From NCBI GenBank assembly GCA_002167285.1, contig NHDG01000056.1:1-52030 (forward strand): a stretch of 52,030 nucleotides of DNA, in the 5' to 3' direction. The position numbers and the translations under genes were made by a program. The notes beneath the pieces were generated by a model that did not search any database, had not been told where the DNA came from, and saw only the letters and a program-made list of their open reading frames with translations. Of the stretch, positions 9,365 through 19,668 are shown piece after piece (within the stretch, counting starts at the first letter, position 1; every line of letters starts with the position of its first letter). The stretch comes from Planctomycetia bacterium TMED53 (GTDB taxonomy: Bacteria > Planctomycetota > UBA8108 > UBA1146).

Positions 9365-10036
9365 ATGAAAATCTCGCTTCACCCCTACCTCGCGGAGTTT
9401 CTCGGGACTTTCGGTCTGGTGGTCAGTGCGACCAGTGCCGGAACTCTGGCCAGCCTTGGTTATTCCATCAGTCCGCTGGGAGATGGGCTCTTCTCAGGGG
9501 TGGCGGTGCTTTTGATGATTCTCCTCTTTGGCCCTGCTTCTGGGGCGCATATCAATCCGGCGGTATCGATAGCGATGGTGCGTGCTGGAAAGTTATCGAA
9601 GTCAAAGCTGCCCGGTTACCTGATTGCCCAGTTTTTCGGGGCTGTGCTGGCGAGTGTGGTGATGCGGCAGATTTTTGCTGAGGCCCCCTCTATTGGTGCT
9701 CATCAGCCGGGAAGCTTGGGGTTGATCGGCAGCTTGTGGATGGAAGTATTGCTGACCGCCATTCTCGTCGGCGTGATCTTCTGGATCATCGATCAGGATT
9801 GGGCGAAGGGGCCGATCCCCGCCGTGGTCATCGGTCTAACGGTCACGGTGGAGGTGGCCCTTGCCGGATCCTTGAGCGGGGCTTCGATGAATCCGGCGCG
9901 CAGTTTTGGTCCGGCGCTGGTTTCCGGCGAGCTGGCCTCGCTGTGGATCTACTTTGTGGGTCCATTTGCCGGTGGTTTGGTGGCGGTCACGCTGTGTCGG
10001 CTGCTGCGTCCGGGCCCCTGTTGCCAGACCTGCTGA
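9365..10036 (+). CDS. Aquaporin / MIP-family channel
   Basis: Two NPA motifs (GAHINPAVSIAMV and GASMNPARSFGPALVSGE), six TM-like segments. Confidence 0.93.
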   Translation: MKISLHPYLAEFLGTFGLVVSATSAGTLASLGYSISPLGDGLFSGVAVLLMILLFGPASGAHINPAVSIAMVRAGKLSKSKLPGYLIAQFFGAVLASVVMRQIFAEAPSIGAHQPGSLGLIGSLWMEVLLTAILVGVIFWIIDQDWAKGPIPAVVIGLTVTVEVALAGSLSGASMNPARSFGPALVSGELASLWIYFVGPFAGGLVAVTLCRLLRPGPCCQTC

Positions 10037-10103
10037 GGGGTTGAGGTCGGTTCCTCATGACTGATGATCAGAGCGGTGTGTTTGCCGTTTTGATCGGAGG
10101 TGT

Positions 10104-11708
10104 GTGATGCGGACGATGGTTGGAACCCTTGTAGCAGGGCTGTTGTTGCTGGCCAGTTGTGCCGGCAGTCCGCAGCAAAGGGAGGTGGAAGCGACCACTC
10201 CCAATATCCTGTTTATCTTTACCGATGATCACGCCTCCCATGCCATCGGTGCCTATGGCAGCCGTTTTCCTGGCGATAACACCCCGCACCTCGATCAGCT
10301 GGCGGCAGAGGGGATGCGCTTTTCCCGTTGCGCGGTGACCAATTCGATTTGCGCACCGAGTCGGGCAGTCATCCTGACCGGCAAGTACAGCCATCTGAAT
10401 GGGGTGCTCACCAATGCGGAGCGTTTCGATGGTGCACAGGTGACCTTCCCCAAATTGCTTCAGGAACAGGGATATCAGACGGCGCTCTTCGGAAAGTGGC
10501 ATTTGAAGTCGGAGCCGACAGGTTTTGATCACTACGAACGACTGATTGGCCAGGGCCCCTACTACAACCCGAAGATGCGTTTCCCGGACGATTCGAAACA
10601 GGGTTTCGGTGAGCGGCTTCATGAGGGTTACACTACCGATGTGATCACCGATTTGGCCATCGATTGGTTGAAGGGGCGGGAAGAAGGATCTGGCCCATTT
10701 ATGGCGATGGTTCAACACAAGGCACCCCATCGGCATTGGCAACCGGCGCCGCGACATCTGGATCTGTTTGCGGATATCGAGATAGCGGAGCCTTCGAATC
10801 TCTTTGACGATTACTCGACGCGGGGGACTGCCGCCCATATTCAGGATATGGAGATCGCCACCACGCTGACCCCCCACGATCTTAAATTGGCTCCTCAAGG
10901 ACGCTTTAACGCTGATCAGCAGAAGTTGTGGGATGCGGCCTATGAACCCAGGAATGCCGCATTTCAACAAAAGAAGGCGGAGATGAGCGAGGAGGAGATC
11001 GTTCGTTGGAAGTATCAACGCTACCTCAAGGATTACCTGCGCTGTATCCGTGCGGTCGATGAAAATATCGGTCGCTTATTGGAGACCCTCGATGAACTCG
11101 ATTTAAGTCGTGGCACCATCGTCATCTATTCATCGGATCAGGGGTTTTTCCTCGGGGAGCATGGGTGGTTCGATAAGCGCTTTATGTATGAGGAGTGTTA
11201 TCGCACGCCGCTGATCGTGCGTTGGCCAGGGGTGACGGATCCGGGGCAGGTGAATGATCAACTGGTCAGCAACGTCGATTACGCGCAGACATTCCTCGAT
11301 ATTGCAGGATTCTCCGAAAACCGTGAGGAAGTGCAGCAGATGCAGGGAATTAGCCTAAAGCCGCTGCTTCAGGGAGAGGACGTTCCGGTCCGTAAGAGCC
11401 ACTACTACCAGTATTACGAGTATCATCCGGATCGAAAAACCGCCCATATGGTTCGTAGGCATCGGGGAGTGGCCACCGGTCGCTACAAGCTGATTCACTT
11501 CTATAATCTCGATGAGTGGGAGCTGTACGACCTCAAAGAAGATCCCCATGAGATGGTCAATCGCATCGACGATGAGGAACTCTCGCACATCCGCAAAGAT
11601 CTAGCGGCTGAGCTGGAGAGGCTCGCAAAAGAGCTCAAGGTTCCCGACGATCGAGGTAGTGTTTCCAGGGATCCTCACCGCCTTATCGAGGGTCTAAAGC
11701 AGCGATAA
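10104..11708 (+). CDS. Secreted/lipoprotein sulfatase
   Basis: Lipoprotein-type signal ([10 protein letters not shown]); [19 protein letters not shown]; sulfatase signature [22 protein letters not shown]. Confidence 0.9.
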   Translation: MMRTMVGTLVAGLLLLASCAGSPQQREVEATTPNILFIFTDDHASHAIGAYGSRFPGDNTPHLDQLAAEGMRFSRCAVTNSICAPSRAVILTGKYSHLNGVLTNAERFDGAQVTFPKLLQEQGYQTALFGKWHLKSEPTGFDHYERLIGQGPYYNPKMRFPDDSKQGFGERLHEGYTTDVITDLAIDWLKGREEGSGPFMAMVQHKAPHRHWQPAPRHLDLFADIEIAEPSNLFDDYSTRGTAAHIQDMEIATTLTPHDLKLAPQGRFNADQQKLWDAAYEPRNAAFQQKKAEMSEEEIVRWKYQRYLKDYLRCIRAVDENIGRLLETLDELDLSRGTIVIYSSDQGFFLGEHGWFDKRFMYEECYRTPLIVRWPGVTDPGQVNDQLVSNVDYAQTFLDIAGFSENREEVQQMQGISLKPLLQGEDVPVRKSHYYQYYEYHPDRKTAHMVRRHRGVATGRYKLIHFYNLDEWELYDLKEDPHEMVNRIDDEELSHIRKDLAAELERLAKELKVPDDRGSVSRDPHRLIEGLKQR

Positions 11709-11944
11709 GAGCGCAATTTGGGCGAAGTTAGCCCTTGAATCTCATGGTTATTTCGTAAACATGTAGCGCTTACCAAAAATACAAAGAGATACGTATATAA
11801 AAATATAAACAAATGGTGACTGTGGCCTGTCGACCGTCTGTTGCATGCTTGTATTCTCGCGTGGGGCCCCTAGCTTGCAGAGAAACGAATTCTGGGGATC
11901 CGGGAGTATACGTTAATGATGTAAATGGAAGTAATTGCCCGGGA

Positions 11945-12724
11945 TTACAGGCAGGATTGAGCGCAGTCGAGGGGGTCTGGCGTCAGATCTTGGGAACATT
12001 CAGGGAAGGGAGTCACGGGCGCTGGGCCGCCATTGAAGAGGAAGTATAGCCCGTAGATGGGGTCACTCAGATTGAAGCCTCCATCGTCATTCACATCTGC
12101 AGCTTTGCGGCAAAGGATGGGGCTGACCGTGTCTGGCTGAAACAGATTTCCTAAGCTGGTAATCACATCCGACATGTTGAAGGAGCTATCAACATTGACG
12201 TCTCCGCGCATGAAGTTCTGCTGAATCGGGGGGGTGATCCGCAGTACCAGATTCGTCAGGGCGATATTGTCGATGAGGATGGAATCCTGTTCCTTGAGGT
12301 TGATGAATAGAACTCCCCCACCGAAGGCGTCTTCTAGGGTAAAGCTCCCTGAATTGGGGAGATCGGCGGAATTCCACTGCAATAAGATAGGATTGGTTTG
12401 GTAGAAGTTCAGGCCGATGACGCAAACCAAATCTGTATTCGAAGGAGAACGCCGACAGGTTTTCCATTCTTGGCCATCGATGCTGATCCAGGAATGGAAT
12501 GCAGAGTTGTTCGCTGGCGGTGTGCTGTATTCGTCTTCACCTTGGACAAATCCGTCGGAGGCGCCTTGCGCCTGGGAGAGGATGAGGGTGTTGATGCCAC
12601 CTCCCGCTGCACCAAGGGATGAGCTGGCTTCTAGCTCAAGATAGAACTCTTGCGCTGAGGTAGCCGCCGGAAGCAACAGGCAGGTGGTTACGAGCGAGAT
12701 AAATAATGTCTCGGTGAGTTTCAT
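11945..12724 (-). CDS. Secreted protein with C-terminal dockerin-like repeats
   Basis: Signal peptide MKLTETLFISLVTTCLLLPAATSAQ (start chosen at 12724); GDVNVDSSFNMSDVITSLGNLF and ADVNDDGGFNLSDPIYGLYFLF duplicated Ca-binding/dockerin-like segments. Confidence 0.7.
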   Translation of the reverse strand: MKLTETLFISLVTTCLLLPAATSAQEFYLELEASSSLGAAGGGINTLILSQAQGASDGFVQGEDEYSTPPANNSAFHSWISIDGQEWKTCRRSPSNTDLVCVIGLNFYQTNPILLQWNSADLPNSGSFTLEDAFGGGVLFINLKEQDSILIDNIALTNLVLRITPPIQQNFMRGDVNVDSSFNMSDVITSLGNLFQPDTVSPILCRKAADVNDDGGFNLSDPIYGLYFLFNGGPAPVTPFPECSQDLTPDPLDCAQSCL

Positions 12725-13003
12725 CACACGTCCATAGGTCAGATCTTTGCCGTTTTCGGCGAAGACCCTTTCAGGTTGAATAACGTTCGGAATGAAAACC
12801 AATTTGGGTCGAGAATATAAAAGGTGACCCTGGTCCCTATTCCGGGATAAACAGTCGAATAATACAGGTCTCATCTTATGGTGAGTTGGGACCGTGATGA
12901 AGCGCGAAGGACCTGAGTCACAAGTGGCAGTTCTGACACTCAGGGCACGTTTGCAAGGTCTTCAGGCTCTATCGGGCGATCTCAGAAGATGATCTCTGAA
13001 GAA

Positions 13004-14617
13004 TTATCTCAATGGGCCTGGTTGCAGCAGGTCCTCCAGTTGAATGCCGTAATCCTTCAAGATCGTCCCGGTGGCATTGCGATAGCCGGTGATCGCTTTG
13101 CGCACGCGGATCTGCGCTTGCAGTTCCTGGACTTGGGCGGAGAGCAAACTGTTCTGCACCTGCAAGACTTGGTAGGCGGTGGAGACTCCTGCCTCGAGGC
13201 GACGGGTTTCCCCATCGAGCTCTTCGCGGCGCAAGCGTGTCGCTGCCTGGGTTGTTTCGACGGCCTGGCGTGCGCTCTCCAGTTCTCGGACCGCGCGGGT
13301 GACTTCTAGAATGATGCCATTGGAGAGCTGGTCCTTGTTGAGCTGAGCCAGCCTCAAATCTTCCCGGGCTTGCATTTGGCGGTTTTTGGCGGCCCTTTGC
13401 CCCAGCGGGATCTGCAAGTTGAGCCCGGCGCTCCAAGAGTAGTCGTCCCCCACATTGGACCAGGATTCGCTGAAACTGAGGCCATTCCCCGGTTGGCTGA
13501 AGCTGCCGGTCAAATCGAGGGTGGGCAGCAAATCGTTCTCTCTGACCCTCAGCAGGTCTTTGCTGCTAGCGATCTGTAGATCACTTTGGGCCAGCTCCAA
13601 CCGACGGACGAGCGCCTCTTCGACGACCGCCTCCATCTCAGGTGTGAACTGAGTCGGATTGAGTGCAGAAGTGGGAATGATCTCCACATCCTTGAGCAGA
13701 GACGGAGCTCCTACCGAGCGGCGAAATTCAGGGGCATTGATGCTGTCGAGAAGGATGTCCTGGAGATCACGCAGGATGTTGAGGGCGGCGATGATGCTGG
13801 ATTGCTGGGTGGCCACATTTGCCTCGGCGCTGATGACGTCGAGTCGTGTTCCCAATTGTACTTCGAGGCGACGACGATTGAGGTCTAAAAGCTCCTGTGC
13901 TTCTTGCAGTGCACTCCTCTGAACCTCGACGTTGCGGCGCGCGTAGACGAGATCCCAGTAGCTGCTTTCAACGCTGGCCACCGTAGTTTCCATCGATCTC
14001 ACAGTCGCCAACTTTGAAGACTCAGCATTGCGCAAAGCTACGCGTAGATTGGTTTCGGTAATTTCCTTGCCGCGGCCGCGAAGAAGAGGCTGGGTCAGTG
14101 ATAACTCGACCCCACTGCGATAGTTCAAAGGTAGGAAGAAAGGACTGCTGGAGGTGGTTTCAGAGCGGTTGCCATTGAGGCGGAATTGCCAACTGGTGCC
14201 GTATCGCATCAAGCCGGAAAGCCCCATGAAATAGCTGTCATTGGAGCGATTTGAGGTCTCTCCGACTTCGGCTCCATCGATGATGCTGGTCGACGTTGTT
14301 TCTGATTCGCTGAGGGAAAACCCGGTGCTGAAAAGGGGGTCGAATGCCGCTTCCGCGATGAGCGGATCGAGGTAGGCCCTACCCTGAGAAACGCGCTGAA
14401 CTTGTAAGCCTAGGTTGTGTTCGAGGGCGAGTTGGATCGCCTCGGAGAGGCTCAGTTTACGAATCTCTCCCGATTCAAAGATGCGCTCTTCATCGCTGAC
14501 GGGATTATTTTTCATCTCCAATGCGTGGGTGGCTGGAGTGATCAGCAGCACCACAACGGCAAAGAGAAACGCAGTGGAAAAGGGCACTGCAGAGTTGCGC
14601 AGAGATCGTGCAAACAT
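13004..14617 (-). CDS. TolC-family outer membrane efflux protein
   Basis: LSLSEAIQLALEHNLGLQVQRVSQ, repeated coiled-coil regions, LDVISAEANVATQQSSIIAALN, final AYQVLQVQNSLLSAQVQELQAQIRVRKAITGYRNATGTIL. Confidence 0.9.
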   Translation of the reverse strand: MFARSLRNSAVPFSTAFLFAVVVLLITPATHALEMKNNPVSDEERIFESGEIRKLSLSEAIQLALEHNLGLQVQRVSQGRAYLDPLIAEAAFDPLFSTGFSLSESETTSTSIIDGAEVGETSNRSNDSYFMGLSGLMRYGTSWQFRLNGNRSETTSSSPFFLPLNYRSGVELSLTQPLLRGRGKEITETNLRVALRNAESSKLATVRSMETTVASVESSYWDLVYARRNVEVQRSALQEAQELLDLNRRRLEVQLGTRLDVISAEANVATQQSSIIAALNILRDLQDILLDSINAPEFRRSVGAPSLLKDVEIIPTSALNPTQFTPEMEAVVEEALVRRLELAQSDLQIASSKDLLRVRENDLLPTLDLTGSFSQPGNGLSFSESWSNVGDDYSWSAGLNLQIPLGQRAAKNRQMQAREDLRLAQLNKDQLSNGIILEVTRAVRELESARQAVETTQAATRLRREELDGETRRLEAGVSTAYQVLQVQNSLLSAQVQELQAQIRVRKAITGYRNATGTILKDYGIQLEDLLQPGPLR

Positions 14618-14809
14618 GGTGGGCCTCCGGGATCTGCCCCCTTTAAGGGGTGCTTCCCATCATAGGCGAGTTGCCACTGCTACAGCAAGGAAAGCGGGCA
14701 GAACTCCCCCATGCCCACGACCTATTTTGATCGAAGTTTTCGGCTCGCCGATGGGCTTGTAGTCGGGCTTCCTGAGGCCTTGAGGGCAAGCTGTAAGTGC
14801 TTTATATGA

Positions 14810-15574
14810 CTAGCTTTGTGTTAAAACGTGTCCGCGTGTAGAGACGGGTCTGGGGCGCAGTCTGCCGACGGATGCAGGCACCGCATAAAGCAGCATCAAT
14901 GTGCCGGTGACTAGTAAAGAAAGTAGCGTGAGCACGATCAATGCTTTGCCAAATTCCGCTTCGTAGAAGCGCTGTAAAAACCAGCCGTTGCTGAAGACGC
15001 CGAGTCGAAAACCGATCCATTCGGCAAAGAAGAACACGCCGACTACACCGACTCCGGCAAGTGCACCCGCCATCGCTTCTCTGGTTCGAAGCCCGGCAGC
15101 GAGAACCATCGCAGCAAGAGCAACGACCACCAAAAGAGCTGGCATGTCGAGAGTTGCGACCCCTGAGAAGGAGTTACCCAGAGAGTGGAAAAACGCTCCA
15201 GGCCCCCTCTGGGCGGCGAATTCGAGGGATTCTGGGCTTGGAACCACTGCGCTCAACTGTGGAAATTTTAGGACGCAAAAGAGGCTCGCCCCCACCAAGG
15301 CAGAGAGTCTTAAGAAGCTGCCAAGGGGCAGTGCGAGTCTTTGGACTCGGCAATCTCCTTCGAGGAGGAGCGGTTCACCGTCTCTCCATGGAGACATTCC
15401 ATTGATCGGAGTTGCGGTCGCCAGGCAGGTCAAGGTGCGTGCTAAGAGATCGGGGATCAGGGCTGGGAAGAGGATGCATTTCATCACGCCGCGGGATAAC
15501 AGGTCTCCTCGAAGTTGACCGATGGCCCACGAGAGAATTGAGATCGTCACGATTAAGCTTGTCAGCAGTAGCAT
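14810..15574 (-). CDS. Hypothetical multi-pass membrane protein
   Basis: 254 aa with several hydrophobic segments (ALLVVVALAAMVLAAGL; GALAGVGVVGVFFFAEW; LIVLTLLSLLVTGTLMLLYAV). Confidence 0.55.
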   Translation of the reverse strand: MLLLTSLIVTISILSWAIGQLRGDLLSRGVMKCILFPALIPDLLARTLTCLATATPINGMSPWRDGEPLLLEGDCRVQRLALPLGSFLRLSALVGASLFCVLKFPQLSAVVPSPESLEFAAQRGPGAFFHSLGNSFSGVATLDMPALLVVVALAAMVLAAGLRTREAMAGALAGVGVVGVFFFAEWIGFRLGVFSNGWFLQRFYEAEFGKALIVLTLLSLLVTGTLMLLYAVPASVGRLRPRPVSTRGHVLTQS

Positions 15575-15660
15575 TATGAGTGCTCCGGATGGCTATCGGC
15601 GGCGGGAAGAGGAAGCCGTAAAAGGATTCCATCCCCCCGCTGATCTCGGCCACCCAACAC

Positions 15661-16590
15661 TCAAGATTTTTTGACGATGAGGTCGGTGACGCGCTCGTAA
15701 TCCTCAGTGGAGAAGAAGTCGATGGTGATCTTTCCACGGCCTTTTCGATCTGTTTGGACGACTGAAACCTTTGTCCCTAAAAATTGCCCAAGTCGCTCCT
15801 CTTCCTCTTTGACGTGGGTCGAGGCGGCATCGGGCTTGCTTTTGGCCTTTGTAGGGTGCGCTGATGGGGTGGATTCGTGGGAATCATCCCCACGGATAGA
15901 GTTGTCCAAGTCGCGCACTGTCCAGTTGTTGGACAGTAATTTTTGGTGCCATTCTTTGCGCTCTTGCCGACTTTGGACGCCGAGCAAAATCTTGGCATGG
16001 CCTGAGGAAATTTTGCGATCCATCAAGCTTTGCTGGATTTCCCGATCGAGCTCGAGGAAGCGAAGAGTGTTGGCAACACTGGAGCGTTTCTTTTGCACAT
16101 TTTCAGCGAGTTGCTCCTGGGTCCAGTCGAAGGACTCTTGAAGGGCTTGGTAAGCACGAGCCAGCTCGATGGGGTTGAGATCTTCCCGCTGCAAGTTCTC
16201 AGTCAGTGCAAGAGCGAGCATGCGATCATTTTCAATCTCGCGGACGATGACAGGGATCTCCTTCAACTCAGCTACTCGGGAGGCGCGCAGCCGGCGTTCT
16301 CCGGCGATCAGCTCGTAGCCACCCTGTGGGCGTAGGCGAACCACCAGGGGTTGCAGAATGCCGTCGGCAGCCACGGAGCGGGAGAGCTCGTCGATGGCAT
16401 GGGGGTCGAAGACGCTGCGGGGCTGGTCTGGATTGGCGTGGATCTCATCCGGAGAGACGAAGCGAATTTCAAGTCCCTTTGTGGATGAGGCGTCTTCAGC
16501 GCTGCTATCCACGGCAGCCGCTGGGGGAGGCGGAGTTTGTTCCGACCTGCGAATCAGGGCATCAAGCCCGCGTCCGAGTTTGCGATTCAT
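15661..16590 (-). CDS. parB: ParB/Spo0J-family chromosome partitioning protein
   Basis: RKLGRGLDALI start, NPDQPRSVFDPHAIDELSRSVAADGILQPLVVRLRPQGGYELIAGERRLRAS, ALTENLQREDLNPIELARAYQAL, ISSGHAKILLG. Confidence 0.95.
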   Translation of the reverse strand: MNRKLGRGLDALIRRSEQTPPPPAAAVDSSAEDASSTKGLEIRFVSPDEIHANPDQPRSVFDPHAIDELSRSVAADGILQPLVVRLRPQGGYELIAGERRLRASRVAELKEIPVIVREIENDRMLALALTENLQREDLNPIELARAYQALQESFDWTQEQLAENVQKKRSSVANTLRFLELDREIQQSLMDRKISSGHAKILLGVQSRQERKEWHQKLLSNNWTVRDLDNSIRGDDSHESTPSAHPTKAKSKPDAASTHVKEEEERLGQFLGTKVSVVQTDRKGRGKITIDFFSTEDYERVTDLIVKKS

Positions 16591-17344
16591 GTCTCAGGAT
16601 CTCCTTTGCCAAGTTCATGTAGGACCAGGCTCCGGGGGAGCGCGAGTCATACAGGGGGATCGGTTGGCCGTGGCTTGTGGCTTCGGCCAGGGTCGAATCT
16701 CTTAAAATGGGGGTCTCCAGGGTTTCCTTAGGGAAGAACCTTTTGACTTCCTGGGCGACATCCAGGCACAGCTCCACCTCGGGGCTGTAGAGGGTTAGGA
16801 CCAGTCCCTGGATCTCAATCTCCCGCTGTAGATCTTGCTCTGCTTGACGAACTCGCGCCAGTACCTGGGCGAGGCCCTCCATGGCAAAGTACTCACATTG
16901 AACCGGGATGAGGACTGAATCCGCCAGGCCAAGGGCGAGGTCTGTCATCGGTCCAAGGCTGGGGGGGCAGTCGAGGATCACGAAATCGGGAGCCTCTTCG
17001 TGGGTGGACGACCATTCTTCGCGGAGGGTCGTGACTCCCGTTCCTCGGGCTTGTCTTTCGTCGATGGGGACTTGCAAGTGCAGTGAGCTGGGAAGGCATA
17101 GGAGGCCCTCCATGGCGGTTTGCTGGCAGGCTCTGTGCCACGCGAGGCGACCATCGAGGATGTCCGGCAGGAGTGATTTCTCGGGCCCCTCCAGGCCAAG
17201 GCCGCTCGTTGCATTGCTTTGGGGGTCGAGGTCTACCAGGAGAACCCGGGACCCTGCTTGTGCCAGGTAGGCGGCAAGGTTGATAGCGGTCGTGGTTTTG
17301 CCGACGCCACCTTTTTGACTGGTGACAGCGATGATTCGTGCCAT
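16562..17344 (-). CDS. parA: ParA/Soj-family partitioning ATPase
   Basis: Deviant Walker A ARIIAVTSQKGGVGKTTTAINLAAYLA, VLLVDLDPQSNATSGLG, DFVILDCPPSLG; overlaps parB. Confidence 0.95.
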   Translation of the reverse strand: MARIIAVTSQKGGVGKTTTAINLAAYLAQAGSRVLLVDLDPQSNATSGLGLEGPEKSLLPDILDGRLAWHRACQQTAMEGLLCLPSSLHLQVPIDERQARGTGVTTLREEWSSTHEEAPDFVILDCPPSLGPMTDLALGLADSVLIPVQCEYFAMEGLAQVLARVRQAEQDLQREIEIQGLVLTLYSPEVELCLDVAQEVKRFFPKETLETPILRDSTLAEATSHGQPIPLYDSRSPGAWSYMNLAKEILRHESQTRTRA

Positions 17345-17432
17345 TCCCTGAGTTCCCCTCTGATCGGACTAGCCCATGAGACTATCCGCGGAACGGTGGG
17401 GATCAAGCTCCCAGAGTGGCTCGATCTAAAAT

Positions 17433-17448
17433 TGTTCCACGTAGAACA
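17433..17448. promoter_or_regulatory. parS: parS-like site (one mismatch)
   Basis: TGTTCCACGTAGAACA, one mismatch from the palindrome TGTTNCACGTGNAACA; upstream of parA. Confidence 0.75.
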
Positions 17449-17475
17449 ATTTCGTTTCTGGGGATACAAGCGGAT

Positions 17476-17491
17476 TGTTCCACGTGGAACA
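17476..17491. promoter_or_regulatory. parS: parS site (perfect palindrome)
   Basis: TGTTCCACGTGGAACA, perfect 16-nt palindrome matching the bacterial parS consensus; upstream of parA. Confidence 0.9.
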
Positions 17492-17565
17492 ATCGCAGAG
17501 TTTCCAGGATTTGTTCCGGTCGAGGCGACTTGGGGTTAACATGTAACTGACAAGGAGTAGGGGAA

Positions 17566-18288
17566 GTGCGAATCGCGATCATCTCAGACATTCATGCGAA
17601 TCTCGAAGCCCTGGAGGCGGTGTATGCCTTCTTGGATGGCCAATCGGTGGATCGAGTGTTATGTCTTGGAGATGTGGTGGGGTATGGACCTGATCCTTCC
17701 AAGTGCCTTGGGTTGATCCAAGAACGCTGCGAAATCGTCGTTGCCGGAAATCATGAACATGCCGTCCTTGGTCTTCTCGATTTGGATTACTTCAATCCCG
17801 TGGCCAGGCATGCCACTCATTGGACTCGCGATGCCTTGTCAAAGGCTGAGCTCGAAGTCTTGCGAAGCTGGCCCCTGACTCACGTCGAGGACCCTTTGAC
17901 TTTGGTGCATGGCAGCCTCGATCAGCCCGATCTCTTCGACTACATCCAAACCAGCTGGGAGGCCCACCTCTCCTTCCAGCAACTCAAAACGCCGGTGGGA
18001 TTCATCGGTCACTCCCACGTGCCCATCACATTTCTACTCAGCGATGTCATCGACTACTCGACTGAGGACGAGTTGCTGCTCGACTTTGGCAACCAGGCCA
18101 TCGTGAACGTTGGGAGTGTGGGTCAGCCGCGAGATGGCAATCCGGATGCCTCGGTGGTCATCTTTGACCCGGAGCAAGGAATGGTGCAGAGACATCGAAT
18201 TCCTTACGACATCGAAGCGGTCCAAGCGAAGATTCTCGAATCAGGCTTGCCCGAGTTTTTGGCGCAGCGCCTGGCGGATGGGCGTTAG
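17566..18288 (+). CDS. Metallophosphoesterase (YfcE/calcineurin-like)
   Basis: MRIAIISDIHANLEALEAV, LCLGDVVGYGPDP, VAGNHEHAV, VHGS, GHSHVP, NVGSVGQPRDGNP motifs. Confidence 0.9.
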   Translation: MRIAIISDIHANLEALEAVYAFLDGQSVDRVLCLGDVVGYGPDPSKCLGLIQERCEIVVAGNHEHAVLGLLDLDYFNPVARHATHWTRDALSKAELEVLRSWPLTHVEDPLTLVHGSLDQPDLFDYIQTSWEAHLSFQQLKTPVGFIGHSHVPITFLLSDVIDYSTEDELLLDFGNQAIVNVGSVGQPRDGNPDASVVIFDPEQGMVQRHRIPYDIEAVQAKILESGLPEFLAQRLADGR

Positions 18289-18479
18289 CGTAAGTCCTTA
18301 TATTGTAAATACTTATGACGTCAGCCCCGAGTGTGTAGAAGCTTATTAGCAGGCACGAATTTGCAGGTATAAAGCGGGATCATCGACTCGATCCAAGCAG
18401 AATTGAAGCGCGAAAATTAAAGCCGTTGCGGGGCAGCTGGGTGAAGATTCTTTATCGATTGAGCAAGTCGAAATGAGAC

Positions 18480-18734
18480 TCAGGATTGTGATGAATCATC
18501 CCTCGGCGGGTCGTCGTCGTCGTTTTCGATCGTTTGCTTAAGCTCGTTGCTGGAATCCTTGATGCCTCTTTTGAACTCGGTGATGCCGCGACCCATGTTG
18601 CGCATAACGTTCGGCAAGCGGCTGCCAAATAGCAACAGTGCGACCACCAAGATCACGACAAGCTCGACTGGGCCTGGAGTCCAGGCAAGTTGAATGAGAT
18701 CGAGTTGGACAAAATTTTGAGTCAGTGCAAGCAT
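18480..18734 (-). CDS. tatA: Sec-independent protein translocase TatA/TatB family
   Basis: N-terminal TM followed by FGSRLPNVMRNMGRGITEFKRGIKD amphipathic helix; acidic tail. Start placed at MLALTQ (18734). Confidence 0.85.
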   Translation of the reverse strand: MLALTQNFVQLDLIQLAWTPGPVELVVILVVALLLFGSRLPNVMRNMGRGITEFKRGIKDSSNELKQTIENDDDDPPRDDSSQS

Positions 18735-18940
18735 CGGTTCCTCCAAAAAAAACAGCGCAGATCCCAAACTCAATCACTCAAAGAACGACTTCAAAGAATC
18801 GATTTCAATCGTCATTCGCAAAAGGTCAGCAAGCCGGTTGCTGTCGATGGATCTATCGACTGATTTAGAGCTCTATTATAGCCCCTAGGCAATCCTACGG
18901 GCAAGATCAGCAAAGGCTACGAAAACCGATAATTTGGGCG

Positions 18941-19585
18941 TTATTCGGCCTCTGCGCCACACAGAGAGAGTGTGATCAATTGGGACATCTGGGCCCTTAG
19001 GGCGGCCATCAGCTCTCTTTCAGAGGATTCAAAGGAGACGTAGATCTTCCCTGATTCCGGATCTTCCGGAACACGAACTCGGAACTCTTTGGAGGTGACG
19101 CGAGTGCCATCGCTGACTCGGAATACCCACCAGCGAACGACGAATCTTCCTTGCAACATTCCTGGCGTCCGCGGGTCACTGAAGCGAATACTTTCGATGC
19201 GTCCGGTGAGCACGTGAGTGGCATCGACTTCTCGACCAACAACATCCCATGGAACTTCATCGCTGTCGGTATGAAAAACCAGATCTTCCACACCGCGATC
19301 AGACAGTGGTGTGATGGGGGGGCAGTCACTACTCATCTGCATTTCGAGGTTTTGAGCGAGGCGGATGCCTTCTTCGGATTCGTAGTGCCAACGCAATGCA
19401 GAAACCGATCTGCCCTTCTCTTGAAAGGGGACGATGAGCAATCGTGATTCCCCGAGATCGACCTCTGGGGCGAGCCTCTCCTCGGTTCCAGAACAGCCTG
19501 TCGAGATGGGTAGAAGCAGCAATAAAAGCACTCTGAGGCTTAAATGCAGCAGATGAGCAGCAATCGATGAACACGGCGGGGTCAT
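18941..19585 (-). CDS. Hypothetical lipoprotein
   Basis: Signal/lipobox-like LLLLLLPISTGCSGTEE; located downstream of the Lpt-like gene; start estimated at 19585. Confidence 0.5.
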   Translation of the reverse strand: MTPPCSSIAAHLLHLSLRVLLLLLLPISTGCSGTEERLAPEVDLGESRLLIVPFQEKGRSVSALRWHYESEEGIRLAQNLEMQMSSDCPPITPLSDRGVEDLVFHTDSDEVPWDVVGREVDATHVLTGRIESIRFSDPRTPGMLQGRFVVRWWVFRVSDGTRVTSKEFRVRVPEDPESGKIYVSFESSERELMAALRAQMSQLITLSLCGAEAE

Positions 19586-19668
19586 GGAAAACCTCTTCCT
19601 GGAACTGCGATGGAACTCCGCATCATAGGCGCAGATATCTTTATGAAAAGTCACCTGTTCAGGTCTTA

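Noticed and set aside
10068-11018. 316-aa minus-strand ORF opposite the sulfatase
   Set aside because: Antisense to a clear sulfatase with its signature motif; no recognisable domain or RBS.
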